Part shown: positions 16,945 to 22,512 of the stretch, in pieces | How the letters are laid out: every line of letters begins with the position of its first letter | Numbering within the stretch: the stretch's first letter is position 1 | Assembly: GCA_020632975.1 (NCBI GenBank) | Contig: JACKEL010000001.1 | Span: 248,001-312,000 of the forward strand | Direction of reading: 5' to 3' | Origin: Myxococcales bacterium | GTDB lineage: Bacteria; Myxococcota_C; UBA6777 | DNA: 64,000 bases | The notes under the pieces: model-generated | What the model was told of the DNA's origin: nothing | The model's database searches: none | The model's input: only the letters and a program-made list of their open reading frames with translations | Program-made: the position numbers and the translations under genes

Positions 16945-18135
16945 GTGACGGACATCCCCAATCCCCAAGACTTCTTCCCTGCCCTGCGACAATTGCTCAG
17001 TCAACCTCCCTCTGCCAAGATCTGGCGCTTGCTGCGTCGTCTCTTTGATGCTTGGCCAGGCGGAGACGAAAAGCTCATGGGCCTCGAATACGCCGAACAA
17101 CACTTGCGATCTTGGGACCCTCACCTCTGCATCGTGTACGTCCCTTATGCCACCTCGGATATGTGGTCTCTCGCCCGAACACTCGACATCAGCAACAAGA
17201 GGGACCCCAAGTACGTCGTTGAATCTCTCACAGAACTCAATACACTCGCACAGTTCGATGGTTTGAAGTTGCGTTTCGATGACTGGCGCGCGTTGGACCT
17301 TGAACATCGAAGAAAGTTCCGTTCCTTACGCAGTCTGACCCTCACCCACTGCAACCAACACACCCACCTCGATATCCCCACAGCAGAACTCCCTCATCTC
17401 GAAAGTCTGGCCTTAGAAAAGTGTGACCGCGTTCAAAGCATCGTAGGCATCGCACAATACAAACACATCCATTCTTTCCGCGCAGCGCGTTTGATGTCGC
17501 TCCGAGAAGCCAGCTTCCTGCAACATCTTCCCAACTTGCGCAAACTAACACTCAAAACACTCTCTGATCTCCGCAACCTCAACGCGCTGTCGTCGTTGAC
17601 TTCGCTTGAAGATCTCCATCTCAACGATCTTCAACGCATCCGCGGTATCGAGCCTTTGCAGACCCTCGTCAACCTCAAAGCTCTCTTTCTCAGCGACGGA
17701 AAATACTTTCCAGATCTCGACGCCTTGGGAGCACTCAAACAACTCGAAGAGTTGGAGATCCGCGGCGGCCAAAGCCTCGCCTCATTCGACTTCGAGCGAC
17801 AACTCCCCAAACTCCAAAAGCTGATCGTGCGCTGCTGTCCTCGCCTCAAAGAAAAAACCCTACAGCATAAAACACTTACACAGTTTTACATCAGCCACTT
17901 GGATGCATTGTACAAGGTCCGCCTCGAAGAACTCCCCACGCTCGAAAGGCTCTCCATCAGAGGGGCGCTCCAACTCGATCCAGATGATATCTACCTCCAA
18001 GAGATCCCTCCGTCGTTGGCGCACCTCTACCTTCGCGCCAAAGGAACCACAGTCGATCTAAACCGCCACAGCGAGGTGCAAAGCTACCTCCAGACCTTCC
18101 AAAGTACCCAAACCGCCAAAAGTCGCACCCCATGA
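16945..18135 (+). CDS. Leucine-rich-repeat protein
   Basis: A 396-residue cytoplasmic-looking protein. After about 110 residues of a globular N-terminal part, units of about 22-24 residues recur with LxxLxLxxC/D spacing, e.g. LPHLESLALEKCDRVQSI, LPNLRKLTLKTLSDLRNL, LTSLEDLHLNDLQRIRGI and LVNLKALFLSDGKYFPDL. These are bacterial LRRs without a signal peptide. The GTG start at 16945 has AAGGAG nine bases upstream. It lies 41 bp after the TPR kinase and overlaps the next gene by 4 bp (ATGA), so the three genes are probably one operon. A partner or adaptor role for the kinase is inference only. Confidence 0.75.
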   Translation: MTDIPNPQDFFPALRQLLSQPPSAKIWRLLRRLFDAWPGGDEKLMGLEYAEQHLRSWDPHLCIVYVPYATSDMWSLARTLDISNKRDPKYVVESLTELNTLAQFDGLKLRFDDWRALDLEHRRKFRSLRSLTLTHCNQHTHLDIPTAELPHLESLALEKCDRVQSIVGIAQYKHIHSFRAARLMSLREASFLQHLPNLRKLTLKTLSDLRNLNALSSLTSLEDLHLNDLQRIRGIEPLQTLVNLKALFLSDGKYFPDLDALGALKQLEELEIRGGQSLASFDFERQLPKLQKLIVRCCPRLKEKTLQHKTLTQFYISHLDALYKVRLEELPTLERLSIRGALQLDPDDIYLQEIPPSLAHLYLRAKGTTVDLNRHSEVQSYLQTFQSTQTAKSRTP

Positions 18136-19706
18136 CCAACGAGCTCGACCTTTCTTTCCTTTATGAAACAAAGCCTTTGCTCAAAGAACGCGAGTTGATC
18201 GATTGTCTCAGGATCTTGCAAACCCTTGCGAAAGACCCTAGCCCCTACCAAGAAACCGTCCGCTACCGCGCGCTTTTGCAAGCAGCCCAACATCTTTTGC
18301 AGGTCCACGAACGGCACCAAGACCCGAAAGAGTCCGAGGAAACAACCTCTGAAGAAACACAGGAAGCACCCGAAGAGACCCTTTCGCGAGAGGCATCTTT
18401 TGGCCTTCGCCTTGCCCAACGTCGCCGTTGTTACTCGTGCAAACGAGTGATGCAAGAGCGTCACCCCGCCTACGACGCCTTTTGCGTCCCTTGCGGCGAC
18501 CTCAATCTCGAAAAGCGACACCAAACCACGGATCTCACAGGAAGAAATGCGCTGATTACAGGTGGAAGAAGCAAGATCGGTTACGCCACGAGCCTCAAGA
18601 TGTTGCGGGCCGGCGCGCGTGTCCTTGTGACCACACGTTTCCCTAAACACGCCGCAGAGCGCTTCGCCAAAGAAGCCGACTTTGCCCAGTGGCGCGAGCG
18701 TTTGATCATCCACGGACTAGATCTGCGTTCCTTTCCAGCCATCGAAGCTTTTACCCAAGAAGTCAAACAGCTCTTTGGACATCTCGATATCCTCATCAAC
18801 AACGCCGCTCAAACGATCCGCCGCCCACCGCTTTATTATCAACCTTTGATCGAAGCAGAAGCCCACGACTTTTCTTCCCCAGATCTGGCCCAACTTTTCA
18901 GCCCCAGCACCCAACGGCAGTACGAAGCTTGTCGGGTCGCGCCACCTCCTTTTCTCCATGCCTCCGCAGCTTTTGAGACATCTCCAACCACAACAGAGAC
19001 CCGGCATCCCGAACAGTCGATCGCCCCATGGTCTCCCCCCATGGGGATCACCTCTCTTGCAGATATCCCCAAGGCTTGGCGACAACACGCTTCCTTTCTT
19101 TCGGGTGTTCCTTTTCTCCCCGAAGACTGGGAAGCACGCCCCCAAGACTTTCCCGCAGAGACTTACAATCGCTATGGTGAGTACGCTGATATGCGTGACC
19201 TGACGAGTTGGGAAATGGAGATCGAACAAGTCCATCCCTTCGAGCTTTTTGAGGTCCACATGATCAACACCATGGCCCCTTTCCTCTTGATGCGCGACCT
19301 CCGCCCCCTGATGCTGCGTTCTCCTCACTCCCAACGCTTTCTTGTCAATGTGACTTCCACAGAAGGCCAGTTTAGCGACCTCAAAGACCCCTCTCGCAGC
19401 ACCAACAAAAGCTCTCGTCATCCACACACCAACATGACCAAAGCTGCGCTCAATATGCTGACCCTCTCGGGTGCTGCGACAGATGCGAAACGTGGGATCT
19501 ATCGAACAGCCGTCGATCCTGGTTGGGCCTCCATCGAAAATGCTTTGCCCATCCGAGAACGTTGGTTTGCCATGGGGATCGACGCCCCACTCACGCTCGA
19601 AGACGCCGCCGCTCGGGTTTGCGACCCCATCTTTTCCCCGCTGCTCCACCAAACGGAACCGCCCTATGGTGTGTTGCTCAAGGACTACCGCGTCACACAA
19701 TGGTGA
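18132..19706 (+). CDS. Zinc-ribbon SDR-family protein lacking the catalytic tyrosine
   Basis: A 524-residue protein. Residues of about 95-130 hold a CYSCKRV...CVPCG double Cys pair that looks like a zinc ribbon. The SDR Rossmann fold follows: NALITGGRSKIGYATSL supplies TGxxxxIG, and DILINNAAQT the NNA motif. A long insertion follows around 235-355. At the usual YxxxK position the sequence reads TNMTKAAL, so Lys is kept but Tyr is Thr. The Ser position (NVTSTEG) is present. An NAD(P)-dependent reaction by the normal mechanism is therefore doubtful. The ATG overlaps the stop of the LRR gene (ATGA), which points to translational coupling. N-terminal residues 1-90 are helical and acidic with no known domain. 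Confidence 0.75.
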   Translation: MTNELDLSFLYETKPLLKERELIDCLRILQTLAKDPSPYQETVRYRALLQAAQHLLQVHERHQDPKESEETTSEETQEAPEETLSREASFGLRLAQRRRCYSCKRVMQERHPAYDAFCVPCGDLNLEKRHQTTDLTGRNALITGGRSKIGYATSLKMLRAGARVLVTTRFPKHAAERFAKEADFAQWRERLIIHGLDLRSFPAIEAFTQEVKQLFGHLDILINNAAQTIRRPPLYYQPLIEAEAHDFSSPDLAQLFSPSTQRQYEACRVAPPPFLHASAAFETSPTTTETRHPEQSIAPWSPPMGITSLADIPKAWRQHASFLSGVPFLPEDWEARPQDFPAETYNRYGEYADMRDLTSWEMEIEQVHPFELFEVHMINTMAPFLLMRDLRPLMLRSPHSQRFLVNVTSTEGQFSDLKDPSRSTNKSSRHPHTNMTKAALNMLTLSGAATDAKRGIYRTAVDPGWASIENALPIRERWFAMGIDAPLTLEDAAARVCDPIFSPLLHQTEPPYGVLLKDYRVTQW

Positions 19707-19909
19707 AACACCATCTTTTCTCTACCCCACACAAAAAAAGTTTTCTCCCCGCGCGATAAAATCCAAACACACAACAGACTCATCCTTCACTTGGTACCAA
19801 GGCCATATCCTCCGTGACAATGAAGAAAAGAGAAGTCTCTGAATCAGTAAAAAGAGATCTTCGGAAATCTATATTCATTTTTTCTTCGCAAGATAAGGAT
19901 GTTTTTCTT

Positions 19910-21349
19910 ATGCGATTTTTTATGTTGGTCTTGGTTTTGTTCTCCGTCAGCGTCTCTACATTCGCGTGTACACTCACAACTCCTCCACAGGAAACAGCCT
20001 TAGAGTCCCAAGCAGAAAAAGGACTAGAAAAAGTCATCGATGCGTCTCAAGATGCTAGCGAATCCACCCCAGAAGCCCCACCACAAGAACCCATCCCAGA
20101 AGGCCCAACACCCCTTGCTTGGGAAAGCACCAAAGTCCAAAAGACCCTCTCTGCAGGTCGACACGAGGTCTTGGATCTTCCCGCATTATCGGGCGGTACG
20201 GCACCCTACCAAGTACAGCTTGAAACCGCACAAGATGGGATCTCCTTAGAAAACAACCAACTCAAAGTACGCCTCTCTTACCAAGCAACATCGCCCATCG
20301 TCGTGAGCATCTTGGCCAAAGATAGCAAACAACAAGAAGCCAAGTTGGAGATCGAACTCACGGTCCACTCTGTGACTTGGGCACCTGTCGCAAACACAGA
20401 TGGACCTTCAGGTCGCGCCAACCCTGCGATGGCCCTTGCAGGAAATTATCTATTGGTGTTGGGAGGTTATCTACCGAGCGGCGCAGGAAGCAACGACGTA
20501 TGGAGTTGGGATCGCACCCAAAAAACGTGGCAGTCCACTACCGCATCCGGCGATATCCCCCCAATAGCGGGCGTTTTCCGTTGGGCAGTTACCCATGTCG
20601 AAGAGAAAAAGGCCGAAGGCGTTGTTGTCCAGTCGATGGATAGCCAAAATGCCCCAAACTCCGAGGTTTATAAGTTTACTTGGGAGCCGGGCAAGATCGT
20701 ATGGCAAAAACTGACACAAGAAGGGCAAACCCCCGATGGTTTCGTCATCAGCGCGGTAGGCTACGATCCTCAAAACAAAAAACTCTTCCTCTTTGGAGGT
20801 CTTTTTGTGCGATTCTCCGCCCCATCTGCGGATCTCTACTCCCTCCAAATCAATGGTGACAAAGCTGTTTGGACAAAGCACCAACCCGACACCAACCCGC
20901 CTGGACGTTATGGGGCGCAGTTTGCCATGGACGAGGTGAACGGCAGATTTTTCGTGGTGAGTGGGACGGGAAAAAATGGGACGCTCCGCGATGCTTGGTG
21001 GCTCGATACACGCGGTGCCAACGGTCCTGTGTGGCACGAGATCACAGCAGAAACACAGCTCACAGGACGCCAAAATGGGGCCTTACTTTTGGATGTCAAA
21101 GGAAACCGATTGTTTGTGTGGGGTGGTGCTGCTGGAGGAGTGGCCCCCGTCTCGATGAGTGTGTTGTGCCTCGACGATCCCAAGCCCACTTGGGAAGAGA
21201 TCCCCACCGTCAACGCCCCAGGAGGACGCACTTCGATCTACAGTGCTTTCGATCCCCAAACGGGCGAAGGATTCATTGGATTCGGGCGTGCTCCCAACTT
21301 TCTCCGCGATGTTTGGAGCCTCCAGCCTGTCCCTCTGACCGCACAATAA
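19910..21349 (+). CDS. Kelch-repeat exported protein, probable lipoprotein
   Basis: A 479-residue protein with a strongly hydrophobic leader (MRFFMLVLVLFSVSVSTFAC) ending at Cys20, a weak lipobox. Residues of about 70-140 resemble an Ig-like or cadherin-like strand region (LPALSGGTAPYQVQLETA). Residues 165-475 are a Kelch/galactose-oxidase-type propeller: LLVLGGYLPSGAGSNDVWSW, KLFLFGGLF, GRFFVVSGTGKNGTLRDAWW and RLFVWGGAAGG mark blades. No catalytic residues of galactose oxidase can be claimed. It is probably a binding protein on the cell surface or in the periplasm. ATG 19910 has AAGGA about ten bases upstream; the frame opens at 19814 but that part has no signal character. A bidirectional terminator follows. 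Confidence 0.78.
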   Translation: MRFFMLVLVLFSVSVSTFACTLTTPPQETALESQAEKGLEKVIDASQDASESTPEAPPQEPIPEGPTPLAWESTKVQKTLSAGRHEVLDLPALSGGTAPYQVQLETAQDGISLENNQLKVRLSYQATSPIVVSILAKDSKQQEAKLEIELTVHSVTWAPVANTDGPSGRANPAMALAGNYLLVLGGYLPSGAGSNDVWSWDRTQKTWQSTTASGDIPPIAGVFRWAVTHVEEKKAEGVVVQSMDSQNAPNSEVYKFTWEPGKIVWQKLTQEGQTPDGFVISAVGYDPQNKKLFLFGGLFVRFSAPSADLYSLQINGDKAVWTKHQPDTNPPGRYGAQFAMDEVNGRFFVVSGTGKNGTLRDAWWLDTRGANGPVWHEITAETQLTGRQNGALLLDVKGNRLFVWGGAAGGVAPVSMSVLCLDDPKPTWEEIPTVNAPGGRTSIYSAFDPQTGEGFIGFGRAPNFLRDVWSLQPVPLTAQ

Positions 21350-21362
21350 ATCCATCGAAAAA

Positions 21363-21400
21363 CCAAAAAAAAGCCCCATCGAGACCGATGAGGCTTTTTT
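21363..21400. terminator. Bidirectional intrinsic terminator between the Kelch gene and the tRNA array
   Basis: The hairpin arms AAAAAAGCCCCATCG and CGATGAGGCTTTTTT pair over about 15 bp with one mismatch and a short loop. The A-run on the left and T-run on the right let it stop transcription in both directions. It would end the rightward Kelch gene and the leftward tRNA transcript. Confidence 0.8.
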
Positions 21401-21418
21401 ATGTGACGGTAAGTCGTG

Positions 21419-21491
21419 TGGCAACGGGGGGAATCGAACCCACCCAGAAAGTGCTTATGAGGCACCTCGAAGAACCCAGCTTCACGCTGCC
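21419..21491 (-). tRNA. tRNA with CAU anticodon (Met or Ile2), atypical
   Basis: The acceptor arms GGCAGCG and CGTTGCC pair with one wobble. The D-stem is GAAG/CTTC with a 7-base loop. The anticodon stem GGTGC/GCACT encloses CTCATAA, giving anticodon CAU. The T-loop is TTCGATT, but its stem has a T-C mismatch. The 3' CCA is not encoded (A73 then CAC). CAU could be elongator Met, initiator or lysidine-modified Ile; the initiator GC pairs in the anticodon stem are absent. Confidence 0.7.
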
Positions 21492-21496
21492 ATGTT

Positions 21497-21568
21497 TGCC
21501 CTCTGGTGGAATCGAACCACCTTCTCTGGTATCGCGAACCAGTATCCTATCCGTTGAACGAAGAAGGC
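21497..21568 (-). tRNA. tRNA-like gene with GCG in the loop (Arg?), U33 missing
   Basis: The acceptor arms GCCTTCT and AGAGGGC pair with one wobble. The T-arm is normal (GGTGG TTCGATT CCACC). The anticodon stem CTGGT/ACCAG encloses TCGCGAT, so the near-universal U33 is C. If the closing T-A pair is opened, the loop becomes nine bases. It is a close paralogue of the tRNA at 21590-21661 and may be a decayed or altered copy. CCA is not encoded. Confidence 0.55.
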
Positions 21569-21589
21569 ATAGAAAAAGTCTGATATTTT

Positions 21590-21661
21590 TACTCTCTGAT
21601 GGAATCGAACCACCTTCTCTGGCTCCGCATGCCAGTATCCTATCCAGTGAACGAAGAGAGT
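21590..21661 (-). tRNA. tRNA-Arg (GCG)
   Basis: The acceptor arms ACTCTCT and AGAGAGT pair perfectly. The anticodon stem CTGGC/GCCAG encloses ATGCGGA, giving anticodon GCG. The D-arm and T-arm are nearly identical to the neighbouring tRNA at 21497-21568, which points to a tandem duplication. The D-arm (GTTCACTGGATAGGAT) lacks the usual bacterial AGCTCAG-type sequence. CCA is not encoded. Confidence 0.72.
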
Positions 21662-21686
21662 ATTGAATAAAAAAGGATTTTCACGT

Positions 21687-21757
21687 TAGGCGATGAGGGA
21701 ATCGAACCCCCGCAGATAGATTGTGATCCTATCGTGCTCCCATTACACCAATCGCCC
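21687..21757 (-). tRNA. tRNA-Val (CAC)
   Basis: The acceptor arms GGGCGAT and ATCGCCT pair. The D-arm is GTGT-AATGGGA-GCAC, a form common in phage tRNAs. The anticodon stem ATAGG/TCTAT encloses ATCACAA, giving anticodon CAC. The T-loop is TTCGATT. It is 71 nt long with A73 and no encoded CCA. Anticodon stem pairing includes a G-U, so the identity is likely but not certain. Confidence 0.75.
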
Positions 21758-21760
21758 GTA

Positions 21761-21831
21761 AGGCACTGTCGAGAATCGAACTCGACAAAAGCAGGTTTGC
21801 AATCTGCGTGACTCACCAGAGTCTCAGTGCC
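21761..21831 (-). tRNA. tRNA-Cys (GCA) with a tiny D-loop
   Basis: The acceptor arms GGCACTG and CAGTGCC pair perfectly, and the discriminator base is U73, the Cys identity base. The anticodon loop TTGCAAA gives GCA. The anticodon stem has four good pairs plus an A-C mismatch next to the loop. The D-stem ACTC/GAGT closes a loop of only four bases (TGGT), much shorter than normal. The T-arm TCGAG TTCGATT CTCGA is sound. Confidence 0.78.
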
Positions 21832-21881
21832 AAAAAGAAAAAATGTTCAAGAATTAAAAAAGAAAAAGTCTTACATTTTTG

Positions 21882-21953
21882 CGCTAGAGCCCAGACTCGA
21901 ACTGGGAACGAGCGGTTAACAGCCGCCTGTGATAACCTTTTCACCACTCTAGC
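21882..21953 (-). tRNA. tRNA-Asn (GUU)
   Basis: The acceptor arms GCTAGAG and CTCTAGC pair perfectly. The D-stem is GTGA/TCAC. The anticodon stem GGCGG/CCGCT encloses CTGTTAA, giving GUU. G73 fits Asn. The D-arm type GTGAAAAGGTTATCAC is phage-like rather than the usual chromosomal form. CCA is not encoded. Confidence 0.82.
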
Positions 21954-21956
21954 AGA

Positions 21957-22030
21957 TGCCCTCAGAGGGATTTGAACCCCCAACTCACCGGTTAAAAGCC
22001 GGGTATGATAGACCGTTTCACTATGAAGGC
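21957..22030 (-). tRNA. tRNA-Lys (UUU)
   Basis: The acceptor arms GCCTTCA and TGAGGGC pair with one wobble. The anticodon loop CTTTTAA gives UUU. The anticodon stem has four G-C pairs (CCGG/CCGG) plus a mismatch. The T-loop TTCAAAT is normal, and A73 fits Lys. It is the promoter-proximal gene of the leftward array, three bases from tRNA-Asn. CCA is not encoded. Confidence 0.8.
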
Positions 22031-22281
22031 AGAATGAAGGGTGCAAAAACGAAAAAAGCCGTCCGAGTTTTCACCCAGACGGCTTTCATCCACCCTTGTG
22101 GAAGACAGCGTTTGAGTGAGGGATCGGGATCTGGGGGATTTTGTTTGCGACACATATTACGACGTACGATCTTCGTACAGAGCATAAAACGTTTGTGTTG
22201 AGAAACAAGCTGACGACAAGCCATAGCATTCACAACGCCTACCGCGGGGAGCATTTGTGTATGGTTGTGTTGGCGTGTCAT
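22021..22281 (-). CDS. Possible small protein or small-RNA unit beside the tRNA array
   Basis: A leftward 86-codon frame starts at ATG 22281, with AGAGGA about ten bases upstream, and is basic with four Cys (MACRQL, MLCTKIV, NMCRKQ, LKRCLP). The frame runs through the terminator hairpin at 22051-22087 and stops inside the 5' end of tRNA-Lys, which is unusual for a real gene. Codon choice (CGT, GTT, CTT) also differs from neighbours. The well-placed terminators on both sides still argue for a short transcript here, either a small RNA or a short protein ending differently from the frame. I see no match to 6S, SRP or tmRNA cores. Confidence 0.25.
   Translation of the reverse strand: MTRQHNHTQMLPAVGVVNAMACRQLVSQHKRFMLCTKIVRRNMCRKQNPPDPDPSLKRCLPQGWMKAVWVKTRTAFFVFAPFILPS
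22051..22087 (-). terminator. Intrinsic terminator just upstream of the tRNA array (leftward)
   Basis: Read leftward, AAAGCCGTC pairs with GACGGCTTT over 9 bp around a 14-base loop and is followed by more T residues. It ends a leftward transcript that begins to its right, separate from the kinase gene, which has its own terminator at 22443-22490. It leaves about 20 bases before tRNA-Lys. Confidence 0.75.
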
Positions 22282-22442
22282 GGTTCAGGGTTCCTCTAAC
22301 GGTTTTTCTAAAGAGATAAAAAACAGAAGATCACTTGGCAAAGGATGCGTGGTGATCTTTCGTCGTTGTTTGATTCGTGTGTTGTTACGGAGGGGATCAG
22401 GGGAGGTTCGAAAAAAGATTTTTTTCTTTGCAACAAAGATCG

Positions 22443-22490
22443 AAAAAACAAAAAAATCCTTTTCCAAAGAGGCGGTAGTCCGGGAAGGAT
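22443..22490 (-). terminator. Intrinsic terminator of the PEGA kinase gene
   Basis: Read leftward, ATCCTTCCC pairs with GGAAAAGGAT (with a small bulge) around a 16-base loop, followed by T7, one G and T6. It lies 22 bases after the kinase stop at 22513. Confidence 0.7.
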
Positions 22491-22512
22491 CACACATCTC
22501 TTGAGATGATTT

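Noticed and set aside
21419..22030. Prophage
   Set aside because: Only tRNA genes look phage-like; no integrase, capsid or lysis gene is nearby.
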